From contig NZ_CP034450.1 of assembly GCF_003952505.1 (NCBI RefSeq), positions 3,658,001-3,722,000 on the forward strand: DNA of 64,000 nucleotides. The letters are read 5' to 3'. This DNA is from Mesorhizobium sp. M4B.F.Ca.ET.058.02.1.1 (GTDB lineage Bacteria; Pseudomonadota; Alphaproteobacteria; Rhizobiales; Rhizobiaceae). The translations under genes and the position numbers were made by a program. Below, in pieces: positions 10,113 through 18,812 of the stretch; the first letter of the stretch is position 1, and each line of letters begins with the position of its first letter. The notes below the pieces were generated by a model. The model was not told where the DNA came from. It ran no database searches and worked only from the letters and a program-made list of their open reading frames with translations.

Positions 10113-12091
10113 TCACGGTTCGCAGCTGACGGCTGGGGTTCTGAGCGGCAGGGTCATTTTGCAGCAAGGGTAGTAGCCGCCCTTGTCGCGGTCTGACTGC
10201 CTGTAGAAGCAGAGCCCGACATCGACCGTGTCGCCCGGATAATGGCCGGTGATGCCGATCGTGTATGGCGTGCCCGGCGCATGCGACATGGGTGAGGTCA
10301 CCCCGACGCCTGGCGTCTTGGACAGAGCCTTGATCGAATCGCCGCCGAAGCCGGCATGGTCATGGAGATAGAGATCGGCCTCGAGGCCCGAGGGCGTGCA
10401 GAAGTACTGGACATCCTCGACATCGAGACAGGGAGGCAGATTGCCGGGCGGTGGGAAGTCCGGCGGATAGAATGGCGGCAGGTAACCGCCTGGAATTTCC
10501 TCATAGTAGCCGGCACGGCCCTCGCAGGGACGCCAGACCCTGACGTCGCCGACATGGCCTTCCACTTCCGGGTCCTCGAAATAGCTGTCGAAGTCGACGA
10601 ACCAGGAGCCGAAGGGCGGCAGGTTGGCCGGCTTGACCAGCGGGGTCGGCGTGAACTGGACGCCATGCACGGCAAAAGGCCCGCCAGCGGCGAGCTGCTC
10701 GGCAAGCGCCGGATTGTCACGCAACTTGTCGCCGGTGTTGACCAGCGTGTCGGTGCAGACACTGGTGTCGAGATTGCCCTCGGCGTCATAGCCATATTGC
10801 AGATCGACGCCACCGGCCGACTGGCGGTTGCCTTGCGGGAAGCCGATCGCATATTCCTGCGGCACTTCCACCCAGACCGATTCCGTCGCCGGATCGTCGG
10901 GATTCTCGCGCCAGTAGCGGATGACCTCGCCCTTGCCGGAATCGGCGAAGCGGCTGTAATCGTAGCGGTTTTCGACCGGGCCGCGCTGGGCCAGATACAT
11001 GAAGCCCGTGTTGTCGAAAGCGATGCCGGTGACGGCGTAGTCCTTGTCGGCCTCGACCGTCAGCTCCCAGCGCGGATCGCCGGCGAAGCGGCCGTCGCGG
11101 GCAATGCCCACCGACCAGACCTCCGCCTTTTCGCCGACCGTATAGTAGACCCGGCCGCCGTGATAGGCGACCGCCCAGACACGGCGCTCGTCCTGGGTGT
11201 AGCCCCATGTGTCGGGGTCTTCGCTGTCGAAGGCGCCGCCCTGGATGTCCATGACGGCGCCGTCGTCGGCGACCGGGTCGAGCCCGTGCGCCGGGCGTCC
11301 GGCGACGCCATGGTCGAACGTGTCGATCAGCGTGCCGTTGGCGTCGATGCGATGGATCAGGCCAGTGTCGAGATCGGAGGCGAAGAACTGGCGATGGATG
11401 GGGTCGAAGGAAAGGTTGCCGATGCCGGGCCCGCTGTTGGTGTCGATATCGGCGAATTTCGAAACGGCGCCGGTAATGCCGTCGATCTTCCAGATCGTGC
11501 CCGGCCCGCCGCCATTCTCGGTGCCGAACTGGCCCTCCATGAAGGCAGAACCGGCAGCGCCGCGGCGCTCTCGCTCGGGCCGTCCGTCATTGTCGGCGTC
11601 GGGCGTGACGATCTCGATGCCGTGCAGTGAGGTCGCTGCGGTATAGAGGTTCGGGATGCCCGACGGCACGCCATCACGCACGCCGTCGTCATAGGTAAGG
11701 CCGAAGACCTCGCCGATCTGGCCGGCCGTCACCTCGAAGGGCGGCGGCGTGTAGACGAGCTGGCCCGAGGCCGGGCCGCCGAGATGCGAGACGTCGAAGA
11801 CGCGCAAGGAGGCGCGGCTGATGTCGATGAAGGTTTCGTCGACCGGATCGACGCCGGGCGGAAGGCCCCCTCTTCGGAATCGGAAGAGTCGAAATTGGGG
11901 ATGACAGTGCCGGGGAAGCCGGTCACCGCCATCGAGCCAGGATAGATGATCTGGGTTTCCTGCGCGCCGGCGGGACTGCCGAGCCACAGGCTGGCGCTGA
12001 GCGCAAGAGCAAGAAGTCCGCCGGTTGCCTTTGCCGCGCGGCGCAAACGGCCGGCACGAGCGTGCGCAAGAGCGCCTTGGTCGCAGGACAT
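10113..12091 (-). CDS. Exported beta-propeller-like protein (frameshifted)
   Basis: The ATG at 12091 (GGGGGAG six bases ahead) opens MSCDQGALAHARAG and a hydrophobic GLLALALSASLWL ending SPAGAQ, a signal peptide. That frame loses coding sense at 11866-11870, where the minus strand reads GAGGGGGCC; one more G joins SDSEEGG to LPPGVDPVDETF in the frame that runs to the stop at 10113. The rebuilt protein has about 659 residues. Repeated blades with GTIWKIDG, GIGNLSFDP, RVWAVAYHGGRVYYTVG and VTGIAFDNTGFMYLAQRG suggest a 6- or 7-bladed propeller (SMP-30/NHL-like), followed by a Cys-containing C-terminal region. No catalytic residues can be named. It is the first gene of the exported-protein locus. 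Confidence 0.7.
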
Positions 12092-12206
12092 AGAACTCCC
12101 CCCGAAGTCTATGGAAGAACCATCCGGCATTACCGCGCGAATCAGGGCAAGGCGCGGCGTTCCGGCACGTTCTTCCCTGATCGAATTGTCTGCTTTCCTC
12201 ATGTTC

Positions 12207-12235
12207 ACGATACGCCGGCTCTTACGCAGGGTCAA
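12207..12235 (-). promoter_or_regulatory. Candidate sigma-70 promoter for the exported-protein locus
   Basis: On the minus strand TTGACC (12235-12230) and TATCGT (12212-12207) are separated by 17 bp, a good housekeeping-type pair, about 115 bp upstream of the ATG at 12091. The rest of the 364-bp gap 12092-12455 shows no gene or strong hairpin. Confidence 0.5.
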
Positions 12236-12455
12236 CGGAATCAGCGGAAAGCCCGGCGCATCGACCCCGTCCCGAAGACGGTGGTCGCGCCGAGCTTCTG
12301 TTGTTCCCGGAGACCATGGAGCCTCTGGGTTTCTGGTCATTGGGTTTTCCTTTCCCGGGCCGCACCATGCGGCGCCTGAGCGTCAGTCGTGGGCTGACGC
12401 GGAAAGGTTCATGGGGGAAAGGCGGCGAACTGGGACAACCCGTCGCCGGAGTGCG

Positions 12456-13397
12456 TCACCAGATCCAGTCGCCCTTGCCGAGCGCCGTTGCGGCCTCGAC
12501 GATGCGGGTGAAGCTGGCGCGCGCCCGGCCTACCGTGCGCCGGGCCCTCAGGTAGCCATGCACAAGTCCCGGTTCCTCGAACCAGTATGCATGTCCGCCG
12601 GCCGCGACGACGCGGTCGCGATAGGCCTCGCCGTCGGAAGACAGCGGGTCGCATTCGGCGGTGATCAGCACGGTCGGTGGCAGGTAGGCGAAATTGGCGT
12701 CGGCGAGCGGCGACAAGGTGATGTCGCCGGTGCGATCCTCGCCGCCGGTGCGGATGTCCATGTAGAAATCGAGGTCGCGCACCGTCAGCATCGGCGCCTC
12801 GGCATGCGCGAAATAGGACCCCGTCGAACGGTCGCCGCCGAGGCCCGGATAGACCAGGACCTGGCCGACCGGCTTTTTGACATGGCCGCGCGTAGCGTGG
12901 CTGACGGCGGCGCAAAGGTTGCCGCCCGCGCTGTCGCCGCAGAGCAGGACGGGACGGTCGTAAGTGGCGGCCGCCCATTCGAAGGCGGCCATGACATCGT
13001 CGAAGGCGGCCGGATGCAGATGCTCAGGCGCCAGCCGGTAGTCGACCGAAACCACCTCGAAGCCGGTGCGGGCGCAGAGCTCGGCGCAGACATCGTCATG
13101 GCTGTCCAGCCCGCCGAGGATGAAGCCGCCGCCATGGACGTAGAGCACCATCGCCGCCGTGAGCGGTTTTGCGTTGCGATAGAGGCGGATCGGGATGTCT
13201 TGCGCGGGCGCCGGGATGGCCGTGGTCTCGACCGTCACGCCTTGCGGATAGCCGGCAAAGAATTCCCGGCACATGCGGTCATAGATCGCGCGCTGCTGGG
13301 CAACCGTGTAGTCGATCGCATACGGCGGGTAGTAGGCGTTGGTCTTCTCGATGAAGGCCCAGGTCTCGGCGTCGATGAGGGTTTTGTAGTTGGTCAT
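12456..13397 (-). CDS. Alpha/beta hydrolase, hormone-sensitive-lipase-type esterase
   Basis: 313 residues. The HGGGF oxyanion motif (in VLYVHGGGFILGG, about residue 90) and the nucleophile elbow GDSAGGN (about residue 158) place it in the HSL/family IV esterases; the acid DPL and a late His (LVHGYL) complete the expected triad. The protein lacks a signal peptide and would act in the cytoplasm. It is the last minus-strand gene after the carnitine-type operon, separated from the hydratase gene by a 150-bp repeat element, so joint transcription is uncertain. Its substrate is unknown; betainyl-CoA or carnitine ester hydrolysis is only a contextual possibility. Confidence 0.85.
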   Translation of the reverse strand: MTNYKTLIDAETWAFIEKTNAYYPPYAIDYTVAQQRAIYDRMCREFFAGYPQGVTVETTAIPAPAQDIPIRLYRNAKPLTAAMVLYVHGGGFILGGLDSHDDVCAELCARTGFEVVSVDYRLAPEHLHPAAFDDVMAAFEWAAATYDRPVLLCGDSAGGNLCAAVSHATRGHVKKPVGQVLVYPGLGGDRSTGSYFAHAEAPMLTVRDLDFYMDIRTGGEDRTGDITLSPLADANFAYLPPTVLITAECDPLSSDGEAYRDRVVAAGGHAYWFEEPGLVHGYLRARRTVGRARASFTRIVEAATALGKGDWIW

Positions 13398-13432
13398 GGT
13401 TGCTGCATCGATTGGAGAGGTCGAGCCCAGGC

Positions 13433-13586
13433 ACCCCCCTCTGGCCTGCCGGCCATCTCCCCCTCAAGGGGGGAGATCGGCAGTTTTGGCCATGCCGCCT
13501 TTTCTGCAGCGTCTGAGACTGGTGAAAGCCTTCGCGACATCCGATCTCCCCCTTGAGGGGGAGATGCCCGGCAGGGCAGAGGGGGA
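13433..13586. repeat. Mesorhizobium-type inverted repeat element, copy 1
   Basis: Ends of the form ACCCCCCTCTGGCCTGCC and its inverted partner GGCAGGGCAGAGGGGG bracket two internal hairpins (CTCCCCCTCAAGGGGGGAG and CTCCCCCTTGAGGGGGAG). The same design recurs at 23654-23813, with a different central part. This is a non-coding, miniature-element-like intergenic repeat. Confidence 0.85.
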
Positions 13587-13613
13587 TGGGAAGGAACGCC
13601 ATCGGCTGCGAGA

Positions 13614-14396
13614 CTATCTGCCCTTCCACACCGGATCGCGCTTCTCGGCAAACGCCCGGAACCCTTCCATATTGTCCTCCGACCCGTAGAGCAAATCGAC
13701 GGTCGCCAATTGCCGGCGCGTGACCTTGTTCATCGCGTCCTGGAAGGTCAGCGCCTCGGCCACGCGCGCGGTCTCCTTGATCGCGGCGAAGACCAGCGGC
13801 GGGCCGCTGGCGAGCAGCCGGGCGATCTCCCATACGCGGTCCTCGAGCTTCTCCTTGGGCAGCACCTCGTTGACCAGGCCCCAGCGATGCGCCTCGGCGA
13901 CATCCATCCAGCGGCCGGTGAGCAGGAGGTCCATGGCGACATGGTAGGGAATGCGCTTCGGCAGCTTGATCGTCGCGGCATCGGCAAGCGTGCCGGCGCG
14001 GATCTCGGGCAGCGCGAAGGAGGAATGGTCGGCGGCGTAGATGAGATCGCAGGACAGCGCCAGCTCGAAGCCGCCGCCGACCGCCATGCCGTTGACGCAG
14101 GCGATGACCGGCTTGTTGAGGTCGCGCAATTCCTGCAGGCCGGCGAAGCCGCCGACGCCGTAATCGCCGTCGACCGCGTCACCGCCGGCCGCCGCCTTGA
14201 GGTCCCAACCGGCGCAGAAGAACCTGTCGCCGGCGGTCTTGACGATGGCGACGCGCAGCTCGGGATCGTCGCGGAACGCCTTGAACGTCTCGCCCATCAG
14301 CCGCGACGTCTTCAGGTCGATGGCGTTGGCCTTCGGCCGGTCGAGCGTGACCTCGAGGATAGTGCCCTCGCGGCGGGTGGTGATGACGTCAGCCAT
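13614..14396 (-). CDS. Enoyl-CoA hydratase, carnitinyl-CoA dehydratase (CaiD)-like
   Basis: 260 residues of the crotonase fold. Visible are the first oxyanion segment FCAGWDLKAAAGG (about residues 62-74), the second GMAVGGGFELALSCD (about 104-118) and the catalytic Glu region ALPEIRAGTLADAA (about 128-141). The overall sequence resembles CaiD, which hydrates crotonobetainyl-CoA to L-carnitinyl-CoA. The ATG at 14396 overlaps the end of the upstream CoA ligase gene by 8 bp, indicating coupled translation in one operon. Specificity is inferred from neighbours (carnitine dehydrogenase, cleavage enzyme); a general beta-oxidation hydratase cannot be excluded. Confidence 0.82.
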   Translation of the reverse strand: MADVITTRREGTILEVTLDRPKANAIDLKTSRLMGETFKAFRDDPELRVAIVKTAGDRFFCAGWDLKAAAGGDAVDGDYGVGGFAGLQELRDLNKPVIACVNGMAVGGGFELALSCDLIYAADHSSFALPEIRAGTLADAATIKLPKRIPYHVAMDLLLTGRWMDVAEAHRWGLVNEVLPKEKLEDRVWEIARLLASGPPLVFAAIKETARVAEALTFQDAMNKVTRRQLATVDLLYGSEDNMEGFRAFAEKRDPVWKGR

Positions 14397-16473
14397 TCTT
14401 CTTTTCTCCAAGCACCAGCAGCGCGTCGGCGATCCAGGCGCCCTTGCCTTCGGCGCAGACGATCAGCGGATTGATGTCGAGCTCCTCGATCTCGCCGGCA
14501 TTCTGCTGCACGAAGCCGGCAATGCCGGCGATCGCGTCGATAGCGGCGGCGACATCAGCCTTTGGCCGGCCGCGATAGCCTTCGAGCAGCGGGTAGAGCT
14601 TCAGTCCACGCAGCGCCGCCTCGATGTCGTCGCGCGTCGCCGGCAGCATCAGGGTGACGCTGTCGCGCAGGAGCTCGACCAGCACGCCGCCGGTGCCGAG
14701 CGTCATCACCGCGCCGAACATCGGGTCGCGGGTGAAGCCGACGATCAGCTCGGCGACGCCGTCGCGCACCATGCGCTCGGCATAGAGGCCGGTGCCGAGC
14801 GGCAGGAGGTCATGCGCGGCGGTGCTCACGGATTCGGCATCCTTGAGGTTGAGGATCACCGCGCCGACTTCCGACTTGTGGGTGACGCCCAGCGCCTTCA
14901 GCGCCACCGGGAAGCCTAGCGCCATCGACGAAATCACCGCCTCAACCGCATTGGCGGCGCGCTCGCCCTTCGGCACCGGTAGCCCGGCCTTGATCAGCCG
15001 CGCCTTGGCCTCGGCCTCGTCGGGCGTGACATGGCCGGCGTCGGCCGCGCCCGCGGCGCTGGTGTCGACCGGCTGCGCCTCGGGCTCGCGCCAGGCCCAG
15101 CCGATGAAGGCGGCCGCCTGAGCGGCATCCATGGCTTCCGAGATGCCGAACAGCGGCACCATGCCGCGCGCCATCAGTCCGGCGGTATATTCCTCCGGCA
15201 GGTTTTCCGGCAGCGAGGACACGATCGCGCCTTGCGCGCTGTTGGTCTTCAGCGCCGCCTCGAAAGCGCGCAGCGTCGCCCACCAGTCGGTGTCGGAGCA
15301 GCGGTCGGGACGCGGGAAGTCGAGCACCAGCATGTTGAGGTCGAAGCCGCCCGACACCATCGCGGTGAAGGTGGCCGTCATAGCCGGCTCGTTGTTCCAG
15401 ATGAAGGTGTGGTAGTCGAGCGGATTGGCGACCGCGACCAGCGGCCCCAGCGTCGACTTGACATGGGCGCGATGCTTGTCGGTCAGAGGCGGGAAATGCA
15501 CCCAGCGCCCCTCCGCGCTATCGGCCATCACCGAGGCCTCGCCGCCCGAGCAGCTCATCGACGACAGCTTGTAGCCGGGCAGCGGCCCGGTGATGTGCAG
15601 GAGCTTGAGCGCCTCGATGAAGGCTGGAATGGAATCGACGCGGGCGATGCCGAGCCGCCTCAGGAAGGCGCCGGAAGCGGCGTCCGAGCCGGCCAGCGAG
15701 GCGGTGTGCGACACCGTCGCCTGCCGCGCCTGTTCGGAGCGGCCGACCTTCATGGCGATGATCGGCTTCCTCAGCTCGCGCGCCCTGGCCGCAAGCCGCT
15801 CGAAGCCGGCGACCGAATCGAAGGCCTCGATGTGCAGGCCGAGCGAGGTGACGCGCTCATCCTCGATCAGGCCGAGGGCCATTTCCGAGAGGCCGGTCTG
15901 CGCCTGATTGCCGGCGGTCATCAGGAAGGCGATCGGCAGGCCGCGCTTCTGCATCGTCATGTTGATGGCGATGTTGGACGACTGGGTGATGATGGCGACG
16001 CCCTTGCCGCTGTCGGGCAGCCTGATGCCGCCATGCTGGTCGGGCCACAGAAGCGCGCCATCGGCATAGTTGATGAGACCATAGCAGTTCGGACCGATGA
16101 TCGGCATCTGGCCGGCGGCGGCGACGAGCTCGGCCTGCAGCCGTTCGCCGTTCTCGTCATAGGCTTCGGTCTCGAGGAAGCCGGCGGCGAAGCAGACGGC
16201 GCCGCCGGCGCCGCGCTCTGCCAGAGCCTTGACCACCTCGATGGAAAGATGCCGGTTGACGCCGACGAAAGCGGCATCGGGCGCGCCGGGCAATTCGGCG
16301 ACGGAGCGGTAGGCCTTGCGGCCGGCAACCTCGTCCTTGGTCGGGTGCACCGGCCAGATTTCGCCGGCAAAGCCCATCTTGATCGATTGCGCGACGACGG
16401 CGGCGGCCTGCGCGCCGCCAAACACGGCGATCGATTTCGGGCGCAGGAGACGTTCGAGTTTATGCATGGCCAT
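14389..16473 (-). CDS. NDP-forming acyl-CoA synthetase (acetate-CoA ligase family)
   Basis: 694 residues with the fused architecture of ADP-forming acyl-CoA synthetases: an N-terminal CoA-binding Rossmann domain (LRPKSIAVFGGAQAAAV near residue 10), succinyl-CoA-synthetase-like domains with the phosphohistidine region around ATVSHTASLAGSD (about 265), and a C-terminal ATP-grasp part (KALGVTHKSEVGAVILNL, GTGGVLVELLRDSV, ELDINPLIV). It would activate a carboxylate with ATP and CoA in the cytoplasm. Its place between an acyl-CoA dehydrogenase and a CaiD-like hydratase suggests gamma-butyrobetaine, crotonobetaine or carnitine as substrate. Biochemical specificity is not readable from sequence. Confidence 0.85.
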   Translation of the reverse strand: MAMHKLERLLRPKSIAVFGGAQAAAVVAQSIKMGFAGEIWPVHPTKDEVAGRKAYRSVAELPGAPDAAFVGVNRHLSIEVVKALAERGAGGAVCFAAGFLETEAYDENGERLQAELVAAAGQMPIIGPNCYGLINYADGALLWPDQHGGIRLPDSGKGVAIITQSSNIAINMTMQKRGLPIAFLMTAGNQAQTGLSEMALGLIEDERVTSLGLHIEAFDSVAGFERLAARARELRKPIIAMKVGRSEQARQATVSHTASLAGSDAASGAFLRRLGIARVDSIPAFIEALKLLHITGPLPGYKLSSMSCSGGEASVMADSAEGRWVHFPPLTDKHRAHVKSTLGPLVAVANPLDYHTFIWNNEPAMTATFTAMVSGGFDLNMLVLDFPRPDRCSDTDWWATLRAFEAALKTNSAQGAIVSSLPENLPEEYTAGLMARGMVPLFGISEAMDAAQAAAFIGWAWREPEAQPVDTSAAGAADAGHVTPDEAEAKARLIKAGLPVPKGERAANAVEAVISSMALGFPVALKALGVTHKSEVGAVILNLKDAESVSTAAHDLLPLGTGLYAERMVRDGVAELIVGFTRDPMFGAVMTLGTGGVLVELLRDSVTLMLPATRDDIEAALRGLKLYPLLEGYRGRPKADVAAAIDAIAGIAGFVQQNAGEIEELDINPLIVCAEGKGAWIADALLVLGEKKNG

Positions 16474-16482
16474 CTTTTCGTT

Positions 16483-16531
16483 TGAACATGATCTTCTCCA
16501 AAAGCCGGATCCCGGCTTTGGGCATCATGCT
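16483..16531. repeat. REP-like palindrome between operon genes
   Basis: An AAAGCCGG/CCGGCTTT stem (16501-16519, 3-base loop) is flanked by ACATGAT and ATCATGC half-sites, the widespread rhizobial pattern ending in a CATGATGCCC-type arm. It fills the gap between the acyl-CoA dehydrogenase and ligase genes and may modulate relative expression within the operon. Confidence 0.7.
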
Positions 16532-17695
16532 CTAAGCCCCGAACGGACGCAGCAGCGCCCGCGAAATAATATGTCGCTGAATCTCCGAAGTGCCTTCCCA
16601 GATGCGCTCGACGCGGGCGTCGCGCCAGATGCGCTCCAGCGGCAGATCGTCCATCAGCCCCATGCCGCCATGGATTTGGATCGCCTCGTCGGCGACGAAA
16701 GCCAGCATCTCTGTAGCCTTCAGCTTGGCCATGGCCATGTCCTGGTCGGTGACGGTGCCCTGATCGTACTTCCAGCCGGCTTCGAACACCATCAGGTCGG
16801 CGGCTTTCAACTCCGTCGCCATGTCGGCGAGCTTGAACGACACGCCCTGGAACTTGCCGATCTGCTGGCCGAACTGCTGGCGCTGGGCGGCGTACTCGAT
16901 GGCGTGGCCAAGCGCACGCTCGGCGCGGCCGAGGCAGGTGGCGCCGACCTGCAGGCGAGTGGCGCCGAGCCAGGAATTGGCAACCTCGAAACCCTTGTGC
17001 ACCTCGCCCAGGACCTGGCTCGCCGGCAGCCGGCAATCATCGAATTCGAGGATGGCGTTGGTGTAGCCGCGATGCGAGACGTTGCGGTAGCCGTCGCGCA
17101 CGGCAAAGCCCCTGGTGCCCTTGTCGACGAAGAAGGCGGTGATCTTCTTGCGTTTGCCGCGCGGCGAATCCTCTTCGCCTGAAGCCATGAAACAAATCGC
17201 AAAGTCGGCGATGTCGGCATGGCTGATGAAGTGTTTGGTGCCGTTCAGCACCCAGTCGTCGCCATCCTGCACGGCGGTGGCCTTCATGCCGCGCAGGTCG
17301 GAGCCGGCGCCGGGCTCGGTCATTGCCAGGCAGTCCCACTTCTCGCCGCGGATGCAGGGGAAGAGATATTTCTCGCGCTGCTCCGGCGTGCCGGCGAGCA
17401 GGATGTTGGAAGGACGCGCTACGCAGGTCCAGTGCAGCGCGTAGTTGGCGCGGCCGAGCTCCTTCTCGTAGAGCAGCCAACTCACCGTATCGAGGCCGGC
17501 GCCGCCGACATCGGCCGGCATGTTGGCGGCGTAGAGCCCGGCCTCGATCGCCTTGGCCTTCAGCTCGTCGATCAGCTCGCGGCGCAGCACGCCGGTGCGC
17601 TCCACCTCGCGCTCATGCGGATAAAGCTCGTTCTCGACGAAGGCGCGCGTCGTCTCGACGATGAGCTTTTGTTCCTCGGAAAGACCGAAATCCAT
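16532..17695 (-). CDS. Acyl-CoA dehydrogenase
   Basis: 387 residues, a standard FAD acyl-CoA dehydrogenase. Motifs: CLAMTEPGAGSDLRGMKATA (about 128-147) binding FAD and substrate, FISHADIADFAICFM, QQFGQQIGKFQGV (about 270-282), and near the end AIQIHGGMGLMDDLPLERIWRDA with the EGTSEIQ flavin segment (about 366-372). It lies 4 bp from the carnitine dehydrogenase gene, so both are in one transcript. By context it would oxidise gamma-butyrobetainyl-CoA to crotonobetainyl-CoA (a CaiA/BcoCD-type step). This is inference; other acyl-CoA substrates are possible. Confidence 0.88.
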   Translation of the reverse strand: MDFGLSEEQKLIVETTRAFVENELYPHEREVERTGVLRRELIDELKAKAIEAGLYAANMPADVGGAGLDTVSWLLYEKELGRANYALHWTCVARPSNILLAGTPEQREKYLFPCIRGEKWDCLAMTEPGAGSDLRGMKATAVQDGDDWVLNGTKHFISHADIADFAICFMASGEEDSPRGKRKKITAFFVDKGTRGFAVRDGYRNVSHRGYTNAILEFDDCRLPASQVLGEVHKGFEVANSWLGATRLQVGATCLGRAERALGHAIEYAAQRQQFGQQIGKFQGVSFKLADMATELKAADLMVFEAGWKYDQGTVTDQDMAMAKLKATEMLAFVADEAIQIHGGMGLMDDLPLERIWRDARVERIWEGTSEIQRHIISRALLRPFGA

Positions 17696-17699
17696 CGCC

Positions 17700-18812
17700 T
17701 CAGCCCTTCTTCTTGCTCTTCTTCGACTTTTCGGCCTTTGCCGGCTTCACGGCCTTCTTCACCGGCTTGGCAGCCTTGGCCTTCTCGGCCGCCTTGGAGA
17801 CCGGCTTCTTCGCCGCCAGCTTGGCGAGCTGCCTGGTATAGTCCTTGTGCAGCGCGCCGGCGCCCCAGCCCTTGCCCTTGTTCTGCTTCGACAGCGCCTC
17901 CATGATCGCGACCAGATTGTCGTCGCGGATCTTTTCCAGCTCGCGGATCGACAGGCCGTGCGCCTGCTCGTCCGACTGGGTGGCGATGAGATCGACCAAC
18001 TCATCGTTGAACTCCGGCACGTCCATCAACTTGGTCCACGGCCATTTCAGGCAAGGGCCGAACTGCGCCATGAAGTGGCGCATGCCGGCCTCACCGCCGG
18101 CGACGCGGTAGACCTGGAACATGCCCATCTGCGCCCAGCGCAGGCCGAAGGAATAGCGCATGATGTCGTCGAGTTCCTCGACGGTGCAGATGCCATCCTT
18201 GACCAGCCACAGCGCCTCGCGCCAGGCGGCTTCGAGCAGGCGGTCGCCGACGAAGGCCTCGATCTCCTTGCGCACCACCACCGGCTTCATGCCGATCGAG
18301 GCGTAAAGTTCCTTGGCGACCTCGATCGCCTCCGGGAAGGTCTGCTCGCCGCCGACGATCTCGACCAGCGGCAGGAGATAGACCGGGTTGAACGGATGGC
18401 CGACGACCAGCCGCTCCGGGTGCTTCTTCATCGCCACCTGCATGTCGGTCGGCTTGATGCCGGAGGTCGACGAGCCGACGATGGCATTGGCCGGCGCATG
18501 GGCGTCGATCTCGGCCAGCACCCTGTGCTTGAGGTCGAGCCGCTCGGGTACGCTTTCCTGGATGAAATCGGCGTCGGCGACCGCCTCGGCGATGGTCTTG
18601 GCGAAGGTCAGCTTGCCTTCCTTGGGCAGGCCGCCGGGCAGCATCTGCTTATAGGCGCGGCGGGCGCCCTTCATCACCTCGCCGACCTTGCGCGACGCCT
18701 CGGGATCGGGATCGAAAATCGAAACATCGATGCCGTTCAAGAGCAGCCGCGCCACCCAGCCGGCGCCGATGACGCCGCCGCCGATGGCGGCTGCCTTGTT
18801 GATGATGCTCAT
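17700..18812 (-). CDS. L-carnitine dehydrogenase (3-hydroxyacyl-CoA dehydrogenase family)
   Basis: 370 residues. The NAD-binding Rossmann motif AIGGGVIGAGWVARLLLNG (about 9-27) and the family segments VGSSTSGIKPTDMQ, HPFNPVYLLPLVEIVGG and VGDRLLEAAWREALWLVKDG define the carnitine dehydrogenase branch, which oxidises L-carnitine to 3-dehydrocarnitine. The last 50 or so residues are a lysine/alanine/proline-rich tail (KPVKKAVKPAKAEKSKKSKK) of histone-like composition. Some rhizobial relatives carry a fused thioesterase domain here, which this protein lacks. The ATG overlaps the stop of the HD-domain gene (ATGA), so they are translationally coupled, within the carnitine-type operon. Confidence 0.87.
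   Translation of the reverse strand: MSIINKAAAIGGGVIGAGWVARLLLNGIDVSIFDPDPEASRKVGEVMKGARRAYKQMLPGGLPKEGKLTFAKTIAEAVADADFIQESVPERLDLKHRVLAEIDAHAPANAIVGSSTSGIKPTDMQVAMKKHPERLVVGHPFNPVYLLPLVEIVGGEQTFPEAIEVAKELYASIGMKPVVVRKEIEAFVGDRLLEAAWREALWLVKDGICTVEELDDIMRYSFGLRWAQMGMFQVYRVAGGEAGMRHFMAQFGPCLKWPWTKLMDVPEFNDELVDLIATQSDEQAHGLSIRELEKIRDDNLVAIMEALSKQNKGKGWGAGALHKDYTRQLAKLAAKKPVSKAAEKAKAAKPVKKAVKPAKAEKSKKSKKKG

Noticed and set aside
10356..11630. Antisense 424-codon frame opposite the propeller gene
   Set aside because: Composition is that of a complementary shadow; no domain seen.
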